A stretch of DNA of 64,000 nt, taken from Paracoccus alkanivorans (GTDB lineage Bacteria > Pseudomonadota > Alphaproteobacteria > Rhodobacterales > Rhodobacteraceae). Position numbers and translations under genes: made by a program. Positions 35,441-45,286 of this stretch are shown here, piece after piece. Below the pieces are notes generated by a model. The model saw nothing but the letters and a program-made list of their open reading frames with translations. It was not told where the DNA came from and searched no databases. How positions within the stretch are numbered: position 1 is the stretch's first letter; every line of letters starts with the position of its first letter. The DNA lies in NCBI RefSeq assembly GCF_003697785.1, contig NZ_QOKZ01000008.1:1-64000 (forward strand), given 5' to 3'.

Positions 35441-36547
35441 CTATAGCGGCCCCGTCTGCCAGAGCCGGATCTTCAGCCCGCCATGTGCCACGACCGGCCC
35501 CGGCGCCCGCCAGGTCAGCCCGGTCGCCTTGGCCAGTCCGGCATCGCTGGTCACGATTCCCACGCGCCAGCCCCTGAACCGTTCCCGGAACACCTCTCCC
35601 ATCGCCGCATGCAAGCCGTAAAGCGGCCCCTTGTTGCCGATCCGTGCGCCATAGGGCGGATTCACGATCACGATGCCCGGCGGGCAATCGGGGCATTCCA
35701 GGTCGCTGATCTGGCATTGTTCGAACCGGGTGCAGCCCGTTATTCCGGCACGCTCGGCATTGGCGACGCTCATCCGCACCGCCCCCGCATCCCGGTCGCT
35801 GCCGAAGAATTGCGGCACGGCGGAACGCGGCTCCACGGCCTTCCGCATCCTGTCCCATTCCGCCCGATCGAAACTCGCAAGCTGCTCGAATGCGAAACGG
35901 CGCGAGCGGCCCGGCGCCATGCCCGCCGCGATCTCCGCCGCCTCGATCACGAAGGTTCCCGAGCCGCACATCGGGTCCAGCACCGGCTGGCTACCGTCAT
36001 ATCCCATCTCGCGCAGGAACATCGCGGCCATGGTTTCACGCATCGGGGCCTTGGCGACGGCTTCCTTGTGGCCGCGCTTGTGCAGTGATTCGCCGGTCGT
36101 ATCGAGGCTAATCGTGACCAGATCGTCCTCGATCCTGACCTTGACCACCATTGCCGCGTCCGGCGTGATCTCGGCCCCCAGCTCTTCGTGCAGGGCCCGC
36201 TCGATCCGCTGTTTCGCCGCGCCCGCATGGTAAATGCGCGAGGCACGGCAGGTCGCCTCCACCCGGATGGAAAGATCGGGACGCAGCACCTCTTCCCACG
36301 GGAATTTGCGCGCCCGCTTGTCAAGCTGTGCCAGGTGCAGCGCCCGGAAACTGCCGATACGCGCCAGGACACGGGTCGCGCCCCGCAGCATCAGGTTCGC
36401 CCGCCACACGTCCCGCCAACTCCCGCGAATGGTCAGGCCGCCGGGCTGCGTCTCGGGCATCCAGCCCAGTTCGCGCAGTTCGGCCGCAAGGGGCTGTTCG
36501 AGCCCGGGTGTGGCAACCAGGAATATATCGAAAGGATCATCGCTCAT
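35441..36547 (-). CDS. THUMP-domain class I methyltransferase (23S rRNA, RlmL-type)
   Basis: A 368-residue RNA methyltransferase. A THUMP RNA-binding domain occupies about residues 40-160 (DVWRANLMLRGATRVLARIG). The S-adenosylmethionine-dependent domain follows, with VLDPMCGSGTFVIEAAEIAA as the cofactor site and IVNPPYGARIG (NPPY motif) as the catalytic loop for an exocyclic amine. This layout corresponds to the RlmL half of E. coli RlmKL, which makes m2G2445 in 23S rRNA; the RlmK half is absent. Target inferred. It converges on the antiporter gene with 26 bases between the ends. Confidence 0.88.
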   Translation of the reverse strand: MSDDPFDIFLVATPGLEQPLAAELRELGWMPETQPGGLTIRGSWRDVWRANLMLRGATRVLARIGSFRALHLAQLDKRARKFPWEEVLRPDLSIRVEATCRASRIYHAGAAKQRIERALHEELGAEITPDAAMVVKVRIEDDLVTISLDTTGESLHKRGHKEAVAKAPMRETMAAMFLREMGYDGSQPVLDPMCGSGTFVIEAAEIAAGMAPGRSRRFAFEQLASFDRAEWDRMRKAVEPRSAVPQFFGSDRDAGAVRMSVANAERAGITGCTRFEQCQISDLECPDCPPGIVIVNPPYGARIGNKGPLYGLHAAMGEVFRERFRGWRVGIVTSDAGLAKATGLTWRAPGPVVAHGGLKIRLWQTGPL

Positions 36548-36587
36548 CGCGCAGCCCTAACCCAAGCCGCGCGCATTGGCGAGAAGG

Positions 36588-36779
36588 TCAGCGCCCGATC
36601 CGGCGAAGAATCCGCATGGCCTGCCTTGTCCGCTTGTTGTTCACGCCCGCTCTCTTGCCGGGCCCGGAGCGCTTCCTGCCGGATTTCGAGGCCGCGCGGA
36701 TTCCCTTGTTGATACCCCAATTCATCAGGCGGCGCGTCACCAGTCGGGCGAACATGTTGATAAGCTGGTTGGCGTTCAT
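36588..36779 (-). CDS. Small basic hypothetical protein, 63 aa
   Basis: A very basic protein: MNANQLINMFARLVTRRLMN, then WGINKGIRAASKSGRKRSGP, then a tail rich in Arg and Lys ending RILRRIGR. There are more than twenty basic residues in 63, which suggests nucleic-acid or membrane binding. I recognise no family. It lies 42 bases after scpB in the same direction and probably belongs to the end of that operon. Confidence 0.55.
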   Translation of the reverse strand: MNANQLINMFARLVTRRLMNWGINKGIRAASKSGRKRSGPGKRAGVNNKRTRQAMRILRRIGR

Positions 36780-36821
36780 CTCGATCTCCCCATCGCGTTC
36801 CAGGGCATTCCCGGAAACGCT

Positions 36822-37520
36822 TCAGTCATTCTCGAACAGGTCCTCCGCGGGATCGTCACTTTCAATGTCGTCATCCTCGTCGCGTTCGACAAGGGGCATG
36901 GTCATCGCCTCTCCGGGCGGGCGGGACTCGAGCAGCCCCGCCGCCCGCAATTCCGAGAGCCCCGGCAGGTCACGCGCGGATTCCAGCCCGAAATGATCCA
37001 GGAAAGCCTCGGTGACGACAAAGGTCGCGGGGCGGCCCGGGGTCATCCGGCGGCGGCCCATCCGCACCCATTCCATCTCGATCAGCTGGTCCAGCGTGCC
37101 GCGGCTGACCGCCACGCCCCGGATTTCCTCGATCTCGGCGCGGGTGACGGGCTGATGATAGGCGATGATCGCCAGGGTCTCGATGGCAGCGCGCGACATC
37201 TTGCGCTGCTCGACCGTCTCGGCCTGCATCAGGAAACCAAGGTCGGATGCGGTGCGGAAGGCGTAACCGTCGCCGATCCGCTCCAGCGTGATGCCGCGCC
37301 CATCGTAGCGGCGGCGCAAGGCTGCGACCGCTTCGGCCGGGTCGCAGCCCATGGGCAGCCGCTGTGCCAGTTCGCGAATGCTGACGGGTGAAACGGCGGC
37401 GAAAAGCACCGCCTCGACCATCCTTTCCTGCTGCTCCATTGGCGGAGGCGGGAAATCGGGCGAATTGGCGGCCTCTGTGGGCGGCGGGGCATCGGGGTCG
37501 TCGTCGGTCAATTCGGTCAC
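36822..37520 (-). CDS. scpB: Segregation and condensation protein B
   Basis: A component of the SMC-ScpA-ScpB condensin that organises and separates chromosomes. Two winged-helix domains are visible: MVEAVLFAAVSPVSIRELAQ near residue 35 and the conserved block AIETLAIIAYHQPVTRAEIE followed by IRGVAVSRGTLDQLIE. An acidic tail (ERDEDDDIESDDPAEDLFEN) ends the protein. The start is GTG 37520, overlapping the stop of scpA (GTGA), which points to translational coupling. 232 residues. Confidence 0.95.
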   Translation of the reverse strand: MTELTDDDPDAPPPTEAANSPDFPPPPMEQQERMVEAVLFAAVSPVSIRELAQRLPMGCDPAEAVAALRRRYDGRGITLERIGDGYAFRTASDLGFLMQAETVEQRKMSRAAIETLAIIAYHQPVTRAEIEEIRGVAVSRGTLDQLIEMEWVRMGRRRMTPGRPATFVVTEAFLDHFGLESARDLPGLSELRAAGLLESRPPGEAMTMPLVERDEDDDIESDDPAEDLFEND

Positions 37521-38347
37521 GTCGGCCTGCGTCGAATGGTGATCGGTGCGAAAGCATCCTTTTGCCGTATCTCCAGCTTGCCCTCCCTTGCAAGCTCCAG
37601 CGAGGCGGCGAAGGTGGCGGCGGTGGCGGAACGGCGGCGCGCGCCCTGTCCCTCCCAGCCATCGGGCAGGAAATCCGACAGATCCGTCCAATCGCCAACA
37701 AAGCCGATCATCCGGCGAATGCGTTCCAGCGCCTGCTCCATGGTGAAGACGTCCTGCCGGTCGAAGGCATAGGGGCGGAACTCGTCGCGGGTCTTGAGCC
37801 GCGCATAGGCGCGCATCAGGTCGATCAGCCCGGCCTGCCATTCGGTCCGCCGCTTGCGCGTCACCGTCTCGGGGGCGCCGCGCTGAAAGCGGCTGATGCC
37901 GAGCCTGTCGCGCCCCATCAGCCGCGCGGCTGCCTGCCGCATGGCGTCCAGCCGTTCCAGCTGAAAGGCGAGATGCGCCGCCATGTCCTCGGCGCTCGGC
38001 CCTTCGGCCTCGGGATCAGGGGGCAGTAGCAGGCGCGATTTCAGAAAGGCCAGCCATGCCGCCATGACCAGGTAATCGGCGGCCAGTTCGATCCGCAGGG
38101 CACGGGCCTGCTCGACGAAAACCAGATACTGCTCGGCCAGATGCAGGACCGAGATCTTCATCAGGTCGACCTTTTGCGTCCGCGCCAGCGTCAGCAGCAG
38201 GTCAAGCGGCCCCTCGTAACCATCGACATCAACGATCAACGCCTCTTCGGCGCGGCGCTCTGCCACCGCCTCGGCGTCGAAGGAATCGGTTACAGGCCCA
38301 TCGGGGACGGGCTTGAGATAGGGCACGGTCTTGACAGGCTTGGCCAT
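37517..38347 (-). CDS. scpA: Segregation and condensation protein A
   Basis: The kleisin that bridges the SMC heads. 276 residues. The conserved N-terminal block VDVDGYEGPLDLLLTLARTQ is followed by KVDLMKISVLHLAEQYLVFV and AADYLVMAAWLAFLKSRLLL. A hydrophobic winged-helix end interacts with SMC. It follows nagZ by 53 bases and couples to scpB, as the fourth gene of the argS-SPOR-nagZ-scpA-scpB operon. Confidence 0.96.
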   Translation of the reverse strand: MAKPVKTVPYLKPVPDGPVTDSFDAEAVAERRAEEALIVDVDGYEGPLDLLLTLARTQKVDLMKISVLHLAEQYLVFVEQARALRIELAADYLVMAAWLAFLKSRLLLPPDPEAEGPSAEDMAAHLAFQLERLDAMRQAAARLMGRDRLGISRFQRGAPETVTRKRRTEWQAGLIDLMRAYARLKTRDEFRPYAFDRQDVFTMEQALERIRRMIGFVGDWTDLSDFLPDGWEGQGARRRSATAATFAASLELAREGKLEIRQKDAFAPITIRRRPT

Positions 38348-38400
38348 GGCAGCCCCCGCTTGCGGTCAGAGCGACAGAGTCCGCCCTTGGCGGCACGGAG

Positions 38401-39396
38401 TCAAGCGGCGCCTGCTCCGGGCACCAATGCGCGATACTCGGCCATCAGCGCATCAAGATCGGCGGGCCTTGGCGGTTGTCGCATTGCCAGCGCGGCATCG
38501 GCGCGGCGCTGCGCCTCGGGTGACATGGCGCCGGCGGCGGCCACGACGGGCTCCATCGTGCTGATATCGCCATTGCAATGCAGCACCAGATCGCAGCCCG
38601 CCGCGATCGAGGCGGCGGCGCGTTCGGGCTCGGTCCCCGACAGGGCGTTCATGCCGATGTCATCCGTTACCAGCAGCCCGTCGAAGCCGATCCGTTCGCG
38701 GATGATCGAGACCATCCGGGAAGAAGCCGTTGCCGGTGCCTCGTCCAGCGCGGCAAAGCGGATATGCCCGGTCATTCCCATCGGCAGATCCTTCAGCGCC
38801 CGGAACGGCGCGAAATCCAGCGCGTTCAACTCCTCTTCGCTGGCGGTCACGGTCGGCAGGTCGTGATGACTGTCGGCCACGGCGCGGCCATGGCCCGGCA
38901 TATGTTTGACGATCGGCAGAACGCCCGCCGCCAGCAATCCATCGGCTGCCGCCCGGCCCAGTTCGGCCACCCGGGCAGGATCGGTGCCGAAACAGCGGTT
39001 GCGCAGGAATGGATGGGTATCGGCCTGCGCCACGTCCAGCGCGGGCGCGCAATCGGAATCGATGCCGGCGTCGTGCAGCTCCGCCCCGATCAGGCGATAA
39101 CGCAGCCACATCGCGCGCGCCCCCGCCTCCGCCTGATCGAGCGGTGCGGGCCATTCGCGCCAATGCGGGGCGCGCAGGCGCTGCACCCGTCCGCCTTCCT
39201 GATCGACGGTCACGACGGCGTCTCGGCCCACCGCGTCGCGCAGGTCTCCGGTCAGGCGGCGGAGCTGCTCGGGGTTATCGACATTGCGGGCGAATAGGAT
39301 GAAGCCCCACGGATCGGCCGAGCGGAAGAAATCCCGCTCATCCGGTGTGAGGCTGATCCCGGCGATGCCGCCGAGGATCGTGGCGCTGCTGCTCAC
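38401..39396 (-). CDS. nagZ: Beta-N-acetylhexosaminidase of glycoside hydrolase family 3
   Basis: Cleaves N-acetylglucosamine from muropeptides during cell-wall recycling, in the cytosol (no signal peptide). 331 residues, family length. The substrate loop VDQEGGRVQRLR, the catalytic region KHMPGHGRAVADSHHDLPTV (His-Asp dyad) and the nucleophile Asp in LVTDDIGMNAL are all present. Its start overlaps the SPOR-protein stop by four bases. Confidence 0.95.
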   Translation of the reverse strand: MSSSATILGGIAGISLTPDERDFFRSADPWGFILFARNVDNPEQLRRLTGDLRDAVGRDAVVTVDQEGGRVQRLRAPHWREWPAPLDQAEAGARAMWLRYRLIGAELHDAGIDSDCAPALDVAQADTHPFLRNRCFGTDPARVAELGRAAADGLLAAGVLPIVKHMPGHGRAVADSHHDLPTVTASEEELNALDFAPFRALKDLPMGMTGHIRFAALDEAPATASSRMVSIIRERIGFDGLLVTDDIGMNALSGTEPERAAASIAAGCDLVLHCNGDISTMEPVVAAAGAMSPEAQRRADAALAMRQPPRPADLDALMAEYRALVPGAGAA

Positions 39397-40583
39397 TGCG
39401 TGGCGAGGGCGATACAGTCGGTACCGCCCGCCTTCATCGCGGCGCAGAAGTTCTGGGCGTCCGACTTGTCGTCAAAGCCTGCCACCCGCAGTCTCCAGAA
39501 GGTGCGGCCATTCGACTCATGCTGCTGGATCACCTGTCCCTTGCCCGAAAAGAGCGAGCCGAACTTGCCCGAGAGGCGGCTCCATTCGCTTTTCGCGATG
39601 GCATCGCTGTCGAACGCGCCAAGCTGGACCACGGGACCGCCCGAGGCAACCTGAACCGGCGCGGGTTCGGGCTCGGAAGCTTCGGCTGCGGACGGGGCAG
39701 GGCGCGCGGCGGGTGCCTCGACGGCTGCGGTGACGGTGGCGGGTTCGCTCGCAGGCGCCTCGCTTTCGGCAGGGGCCGGAGTTGCGACAGAGGCCGTGCT
39801 CGGACGCCTTGCCGGCCGCACCGAACTGGCCAGCGCACCGGCATCACGGGTCGATTGGGCCTCTACCAATGCGGCGGTAATCGCGGCGGCCTGTGCGGGC
39901 ACACCATTCTCGTCCGTAACCACCTCGTTGACGGGACCTTCGCTGGCCGGTGCATCGACGATCTCGGCGCTTGCGACCGCGTTTTCCGCGGCGGCATGCA
40001 CAGCGGCTGCGGCGGCCTCGGCCTCGGCGCGTTTGCGCATTTCGCTATCCGAAAGCGGCTGGACAGGCTCTCCGTCGAAGCTGAGCGGGACCTCGGATTG
40101 ATGCGAGGGCTCACGAGCGGTAATGCCGAACTCGCCCATCGCCACATCCTCGTCGGTCAGGCCGACCACGGCAGGGGCGATGGCCACCTGGTCGATCGGG
40201 GCCGGTTCCGCGCCCTCGGCGACATCGTTGACGGCATAGCCGGTATAGCTGGACAACTCGCCACCCGGATCCTCGGGGGTGGTGCGTGCCTCGCCTTCGA
40301 CGGCGTGGATAACCGGCACGCCCGAGACGTCGCGCGACACCAGCTGCCATCCCCAGACCATCAACCCGATCATCAGCGCGACCGACGCCAATGCACCCAG
40401 GTAATGGGTCAGGCGCGCAAGCCGCGTCGTGAGGCTTTCGGTGCCGTCGGGATCGGCCGCAAAGCGAACGTCGTCCGGATCGGCCGCCTCGTCATCCCAA
40501 CTGTTCTGATCATACGCAAATTCGCGCCGCACCTTGTGCCGCGAGAAAACATATCCGCCTTCGCGGAAATCCATCACTGCCAT
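39393..40583 (-). CDS. SPOR-domain peptidoglycan-binding protein, 396 aa
   Basis: An inner-membrane protein with one transmembrane helix at about residues 60-80 (ALASVALMIGLMVWGWQLV). A long low-complexity periplasmic linker rich in Ala, Pro and Glu follows, then a C-terminal SPOR domain (VQLGAFDSDAIAKSEWSRLS, then FWRLRVAGFDDKSDAQNFCA). SPOR domains bind septal peptidoglycan lacking side chains, so the protein probably localises at the division site. Two cysteines near the end (NFC and DCIA) could pair. It is coupled to nagZ by a four-base overlap. Confidence 0.88.
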   Translation of the reverse strand: MAVMDFREGGYVFSRHKVRREFAYDQNSWDDEAADPDDVRFAADPDGTESLTTRLARLTHYLGALASVALMIGLMVWGWQLVSRDVSGVPVIHAVEGEARTTPEDPGGELSSYTGYAVNDVAEGAEPAPIDQVAIAPAVVGLTDEDVAMGEFGITAREPSHQSEVPLSFDGEPVQPLSDSEMRKRAEAEAAAAAVHAAAENAVASAEIVDAPASEGPVNEVVTDENGVPAQAAAITAALVEAQSTRDAGALASSVRPARRPSTASVATPAPAESEAPASEPATVTAAVEAPAARPAPSAAEASEPEPAPVQVASGGPVVQLGAFDSDAIAKSEWSRLSGKFGSLFSGKGQVIQQHESNGRTFWRLRVAGFDDKSDAQNFCAAMKAGGTDCIALATQ

Positions 40584-40657
40584 AGCCTGCCTGCCTGCCG
40601 GTTGATCCGGCTTAACGGTTACCTGCTCGTTTCATGCCGGCAGGGGCGCATCTTGAA

Positions 40658-42400
40658 TCAGCGCATTTCCTCTGCCGGTGTGACACCCAAGATACCCAAC
40701 CCGGATGAAATGACAACGCCAACAGCCCGGACAAGCGCGATTTTTGCCTGAGACGTGGCGGAGTCACCATCCTGCACAAAGCGCAGGCTGGTGTCGTCAT
40801 TGCCGCGATTCCACAGCGAATGCAGGTCCGAGGCAAGCTCATAAAGGAAAAATGCGACGCGATGCGGCTCATGCGCGCGAGCGGCATGCTCGACAATGCG
40901 TGGCCATTCGGCAACTTTTTTGGCCAAGTCAAGCTCGGCGGCATGCGAAATCCGCGAAAGATCGGCGGATAACAGCGCGTCGTCCGAGACGTCGATTCCC
41001 GCTTCCCGCGCCCGGCGCAGGACCGAGTGGACCCGCGCGCTGGCATATTGCACATACCAGACGGGATTGTCCTTGGACTGTTCCAGCACGCGCGAGAAGT
41101 CGAAATCCAGGGCCGCGTCGTTCTTGCGGGTCAGCATGATGAAGCGGGTCACGTCGGCGCCCGCCTCCTCGACCACGTCGCGCAGGGTGACGAAGGTTCC
41201 GGCACGCTTGGACATCTTGAAGGGCTCGCCGTTCCTGAACAGCTTCACAAGCTGGATCAGCTTGACGTCCAGCGGCACGCGCCCGTTCGACAACGCCTTC
41301 ACCGCCGCGTTCATCCGCTTGACATAACCGCCGTGATCGGCGCCCAGAACATCGATGAGCTGATCGAAGCCGCGCTCGATCTTGTCCCAGTGATAGGCGA
41401 TATCGGGGGCGAAATAGGTCCAGGCGCCATCGGATTTCTGGATCGGGCGGTCGGAATCGTCGCCATGCGCGGACGAGCGGAACAGGGTCTGCTCGCGCGC
41501 CTCCCAGTCCTCGGGCAGCTTGCCCTTGGGCGGCTCCAGCACGCCGCGATAGATCAGACCCATGCCTTTCAGCCGTTCGATCGCCGCCTCGATCTTGCCG
41601 GTGCCGTAAAGCGCCTTTTCGCTGGAATAGACATCCATGCGCACGCCGAGTGCCGCCAGATCGGCGCGGATCACCTCCATCATCGCCTCGGTGGCGAACT
41701 CACGGATCTCGGTCAGCCATTCCGATTCCGGCTTGTCCAGCAGGCTGTCGCCGTATTTCGCCTTGAGCGCCTCTCCGACCGGAATCAGGTAATCGCCGGG
41801 ATAAAGCCCTTCGCTGATCGCCGGCTCCAGCCCGTTGGCCTCGCGGTAGCGCTCATAGGCCGAGCGCGCCAGCACATCCACCTGCGCGCCGCCGTCGTTG
41901 ATATAGTATTCGCGGGTCACCTCATGGCCCGAGAAATCCAGCAGGTTGGCCAGCGCATCGCCGAACACCGCGCCCCGGACATGGCCGACATGCATCGGGC
42001 CGGTGGGATTGGCGCTGACGAATTCGACATTGACCCTGGCTCCGGCGCCGATCTGCGAGCGCCCGAAATCGCCGCCCTGGCGAATGGCATCCTGCAGCAC
42101 ACCGCGCCAGACATCCGGGGCCAGACGCAGGTTCAGAAAGCCCGGCCCGGCGACCTCGGCGCCGGAAATGCGCGGATCGGTCAGTCTTGCGGCCAGCCTG
42201 TCGGCGATGTCGCGCGGTTTCATCCCGGCGGGCTTGGCCAGCACCATGGCGGCATTGGTCGCCATGTCGCCATGCGCCGGATCCCGTGGGGGCTCGACGG
42301 CCACATTCGCGTAATCCAGGCCGGCGGGGAGTTCCCCCGCCTGTGCCATCTGCTCCAGCGCCGCGACGACGATGCCGCGAAGATCGGTGAAAAGGTTCAT
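40658..42400 (-). CDS. argS: Arginyl-tRNA synthetase
   Basis: A class I aminoacyl-tRNA synthetase of 580 residues. The HIGH-type motif is HVGH in [19 protein letters not shown] (near residue 130) and the KMSKS-type loop is [10 protein letters not shown] (near 395). The N-terminal domain ([18 protein letters not shown]) and the C-terminal DALR anticodon domain, ending in [18 protein letters not shown], are both complete. It begins the leftward operon leading to SPOR protein, nagZ, scpA and scpB, 74 bases before the SPOR start. Confidence 0.97.
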   Translation of the reverse strand: MNLFTDLRGIVVAALEQMAQAGELPAGLDYANVAVEPPRDPAHGDMATNAAMVLAKPAGMKPRDIADRLAARLTDPRISGAEVAGPGFLNLRLAPDVWRGVLQDAIRQGGDFGRSQIGAGARVNVEFVSANPTGPMHVGHVRGAVFGDALANLLDFSGHEVTREYYINDGGAQVDVLARSAYERYREANGLEPAISEGLYPGDYLIPVGEALKAKYGDSLLDKPESEWLTEIREFATEAMMEVIRADLAALGVRMDVYSSEKALYGTGKIEAAIERLKGMGLIYRGVLEPPKGKLPEDWEAREQTLFRSSAHGDDSDRPIQKSDGAWTYFAPDIAYHWDKIERGFDQLIDVLGADHGGYVKRMNAAVKALSNGRVPLDVKLIQLVKLFRNGEPFKMSKRAGTFVTLRDVVEEAGADVTRFIMLTRKNDAALDFDFSRVLEQSKDNPVWYVQYASARVHSVLRRAREAGIDVSDDALLSADLSRISHAAELDLAKKVAEWPRIVEHAARAHEPHRVAFFLYELASDLHSLWNRGNDDTSLRFVQDGDSATSQAKIALVRAVGVVISSGLGILGVTPAEEMR

Positions 42401-42492
42401 TTTCGGCTTCCTGACTGATCAGGGCGGGTTAAACCCTGTGACCGGGGAAGGTCAACCATGCAGGTCAAGACGAAGGTTCACGCGACGCCCGG

Positions 42493-42552
42493 GGGGCGCT
42501 GCCCCCATCCGGCTGCGCCGGATTCCCCCGAGGTATTTGGACAAAGAAGAAA
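42493..42552 (+). repeat. Dispersed intergenic repeat, copy 3 (extended form)
   Basis: GGGGGGCGCTGCCCCCATCC, with an inverted GGGG/CCCC pair, is followed by TTCCCCCGAGGTATTTGGAC and AAAGAAGAAAG. The second half matches copies 1, 2 and 4, with GGACA replacing GCATG. It lies between the divergent start of argS and the end of queG, and nothing else is recognisable in this 195-base gap. Confidence 0.65.
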
Positions 42553-42595
42553 GGGCATACGGTCCCGCGGTGAAACGGGGGCCGCGCGGCCTGAA

Positions 42596-43633
42596 TCAAT
42601 CCCGGTGCATCAGCCGGTGCACCGCCCAACGGGCCGCATCCGCAACTGCCTCGTCGGGATCGTCAACAAGCCGCCGTGCGGTATCCGCCAGCCGGGATTT
42701 TCCCGAGTTTCCTATTGCGTAAAGGACGTTGCGGACAAGGCGGTCGCGTCCGATGCGCTTGATCGGGCTGCCGGAAAAGCGTGCCCGGAAACCGGCATCG
42801 TCCAGCGCGGCCAGCTCTTCCAGGGGGGGCGCATCCACGATGCCGCGATATCGCATCTCGGTTCCCGCCTGAGCGAACTTGTTCCAGGGGCAGGCGGCAA
42901 GGCAGTCATCGCAGCCATAAATCCGATTGCCCATCAACGCGCGCAGCTCGGGATCGACCGGCCCCTTGTGCTCGATCGTCAGGTAAGAGATGCAGCGCCG
43001 TGCATCCAGCTGGAATGGCCGGGGAAATGCATTTGTCGGGCAGATGTCCAGGCAGGCACGGCAGGACCCGCAATGCTCTGTCTCGGGCTTGTCGAGGGGC
43101 AGTTCCAGCGTCGTGAAGATCGCCCCCAGGAAGAACCAGCTTCCCAGATCCCGCGACAGCAGATTGGTATGCTTGCCCTGCCATCCCAGTCCCGCCGCCT
43201 CGGCCAGCGGCTTTTCCATCACCGGGGCGGTATCTACGAAAACCTTGATCTCATGGCCCGGTTCACGCTCCAGCAGCCATCGTCCCAACCGTTTGAGCCG
43301 TTTCTTGACGAGATCATGATAATCCCGCCCATGCGCATAGACGCTGATCGCCGCCCGGTCCCTTTGACGCAGGGCCTGCAATGGATCGTGATCCGGCGTA
43401 TAAAGCTCTGCCAGCATGATCACCGAGCGTGCCTCGGGCCAGAGCGCAGCCGGGTTGCCACGCCAATGCGTGCGCTCGGCCATCCAGTCCATCTGCCCAT
43501 GCCGGCCCGCCGCGAGGAACGCCCGCAATCTCTCGGCGATCCGGGGCACCGCACCCGGGGAGGTGACACGCATCCTCGCAAATCCGATCGCCTCTGCTTC
43601 GGCGGCCAGCGCATTCCTGATCGTGGTCTTCAT
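42596..43633 (-). CDS. queG: Epoxyqueuosine reductase
   Basis: Reduces epoxyqueuosine to queuosine in tRNA, using cobalamin and two [4Fe-4S] clusters. 345 residues. The ferredoxin-like clusters are visible as [16 protein letters not shown] and C...(41 residues)...[10 protein letters not shown]. The N-terminal cobalamin domain contains [20 protein letters not shown]. The C-terminal part (from about 260) has HEAT-like helices, ending [23 protein letters not shown] 43633 ([10 protein letters not shown]) has GGGAG upstream. It runs leftward 60 bases after the aldo/keto reductase gene. Confidence 0.95.
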   Translation of the reverse strand: MKTTIRNALAAEAEAIGFARMRVTSPGAVPRIAERLRAFLAAGRHGQMDWMAERTHWRGNPAALWPEARSVIMLAELYTPDHDPLQALRQRDRAAISVYAHGRDYHDLVKKRLKRLGRWLLEREPGHEIKVFVDTAPVMEKPLAEAAGLGWQGKHTNLLSRDLGSWFFLGAIFTTLELPLDKPETEHCGSCRACLDICPTNAFPRPFQLDARRCISYLTIEHKGPVDPELRALMGNRIYGCDDCLAACPWNKFAQAGTEMRYRGIVDAPPLEELAALDDAGFRARFSGSPIKRIGRDRLVRNVLYAIGNSGKSRLADTARRLVDDPDEAVADAARWAVHRLMHRD

Positions 43634-43693
43634 GCCGTTCTCCCGGGCGGGGCGGGGGCAGGCTGCCCCCACCAGGGCAAGCCTGGCGCAGGA

Positions 43694-44752
43694 TCAATAG
43701 GGCAGGCCATGATCCTTGTGCAGCAGGTCGATGGCCTTGCACAGATCGTCGGGCAGGGTCTTGCCGAAACCCGCGATCATGTGGTCGAGCTGCGGGACAC
43801 TGGTTGCCCCGACGATCGGAACATTCCTGAAGGGCCGCGTCAACTGCCATGCGATTGCCATGTGGATCGGGTCCCAGCCATGTCCCGCAGCCAGTTCGTG
43901 ATAAGCCTCGACCGCCGCCAGCGCCAGCGGGGTCTTGCGCCCGCCCAACGCGCCCGGCCCGCCATTCGCCCGGTCGACCGCCGCGCGGCTGCCCTCGGGC
44001 ATGGCGTTATCCTGATACTTGCCGGTCAGAAGTCCCGCCGCAAGGGGCGAATAGGCAAGCAACGTCACCTCTTCGGCATTCGCGGTTTCGGCCAGGTCGG
44101 TATCATAGAGCCGGTAGAGCAGCGAATATTCGTTCTGGATCGCGGCGACGCGCGGCCCGCCCGTCCGGTCTGCCATGTCGCACCAGCGGGTCAGCCCCCA
44201 TGCGGTCTCGTTCGACAGGCCGAAAGCGCGCAGCTTGCCGGATTTGACGGCATCGGCCATGGCCTCCAGCACATCGGCCATATGATCCAGCACCTGCTGT
44301 TTCGAGCGGCCCGAGGAATCGTAGCTCCAGTTCTGGCGAAACGCCCAGGTGCCACGGACCGGCCAATGCAGTTGATAAAGGTCGATCCGGTCGGTCCGCA
44401 GCCGCCGCAGCGAGGCGTCGATGGTTTGCCTGACGATGGCGCCGTCATAGGGCTGGCCATCGCGAAGCGTCTGGCTTGGGCCGGTGACCTTGGTCGCGAT
44501 CTCGACCCGGTCGCGATTGCCGGGTTTCGACAGCCAGCGGCCCAGGATTTCCTCTGATTTCCCGATGGTTTCGCGCCGCACCGGGTTGACCGGATACATT
44601 TCGGCGCAGTCCATGAATGTCACGCCGGCATTCACTGCGCGGTCCATCTGGGCATGGGCATCCGCTTCGCTCGTCTGGTTTCCGAATGTCATGGTGCCCA
44701 GGCAGATCTCGCTGACCTCGACATCGCTACCGCCAAGTTTCACACGTTTCAT
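43694..44752 (-). CDS. Aldo/keto reductase, 352 aa
   Basis: An NADP(H)-dependent oxidoreductase with a TIM barrel. It starts MKRVKLGGSDVEVSEICLGT and the catalytic Tyr is in FMDCAEMYPVNPV (near residue 56). Lys is in VEIATKVTG and His in LYQLHWPVRG (near 125). The cofactor-binding end reads IVGATSVPQLDHMIAG. The size and the Tas-like pattern (PVN near the Tyr) point to the Tas/YajO-like subgroup. Substrate unknown. It may share transcription with queG downstream. Confidence 0.9.
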   Translation of the reverse strand: MKRVKLGGSDVEVSEICLGTMTFGNQTSEADAHAQMDRAVNAGVTFMDCAEMYPVNPVRRETIGKSEEILGRWLSKPGNRDRVEIATKVTGPSQTLRDGQPYDGAIVRQTIDASLRRLRTDRIDLYQLHWPVRGTWAFRQNWSYDSSGRSKQQVLDHMADVLEAMADAVKSGKLRAFGLSNETAWGLTRWCDMADRTGGPRVAAIQNEYSLLYRLYDTDLAETANAEEVTLLAYSPLAAGLLTGKYQDNAMPEGSRAAVDRANGGPGALGGRKTPLALAAVEAYHELAAGHGWDPIHMAIAWQLTRPFRNVPIVGATSVPQLDHMIAGFGKTLPDDLCKAIDLLHKDHGLPY

Positions 44753-44818
44753 CGCTGCCTCTGTTCTGCGCGCTCCGCGCGGCAGGCTAGGGATAACGGC
44801 AGGGGATACAACCCTTTT

Positions 44819-45286
44819 TCAGCCCAGATGGCGCAGCCGGTCCAGTGCGCCCTGCAGGATATAGCCCGCCGCGACCTGGTCGATCACCTCCGAGCGGCGC
44901 TTGCGCGACGTGTCGGCCTCGAGAAGCGCGCGTTCGGCGGCGACCGTGGACAGGCGCTCGTCCCAGAAGCCGATGGGCAGATCGGTCAGGCGCGACAGGT
45001 TGCGCGCAAAGGCCCGGGTCGATTGCGCGCGCGGTCCTTCGGTTCCGTCCATGTTGCGCGGCAGGCCGAGGATCAGCCCGGTGATCCGCCTTTCGTTCAA
45101 AATCGCCAGAAGGTCGGCGGCGTCCAGCGTGAATTTCCGCCGCCGGATCACCTTGAGCGGAGAGGCGATCTGCCGCATCCCGTCGCTGACCGCGACCCCG
45201 ATGGTCTTGGTGCCCAGATCGAGCCCGGCCAAGGCGCCCATCCGGGGCAGGACGGCCGCCAGATCGGCGATATCTTCATGGATCAT
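44819..45286 (-). CDS. ruvX: Holliday junction resolvase RuvX (YqgF), 16S rRNA processing nuclease
   Basis: A 155-residue RNase H-fold nuclease that matures the 5' end of 16S rRNA and can resolve Holliday junctions. The active-site Asp is in LAGLDLGTKTIGVAVSD (near residue 22), followed by GLPRNMDGTEGPRA and WDERLSTVAAERAL, with a final acidic site in KRRSEVIDQVAAGYILQ. ATG 45286 overlaps the stop of ccmI, so it is the second gene of that pair. Confidence 0.93.
   Translation of the reverse strand: MIHEDIADLAAVLPRMGALAGLDLGTKTIGVAVSDGMRQIASPLKVIRRRKFTLDAADLLAILNERRITGLILGLPRNMDGTEGPRAQSTRAFARNLSRLTDLPIGFWDERLSTVAAERALLEADTSRKRRSEVIDQVAAGYILQGALDRLRHLG

Noticed and set aside
33399..35969. 856-codon open frame on the minus strand
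   Set aside because: It lies opposite the antiporter gene and its translation is low-complexity (Arg, His, Gln-rich), typical of antisense of membrane-protein codons.
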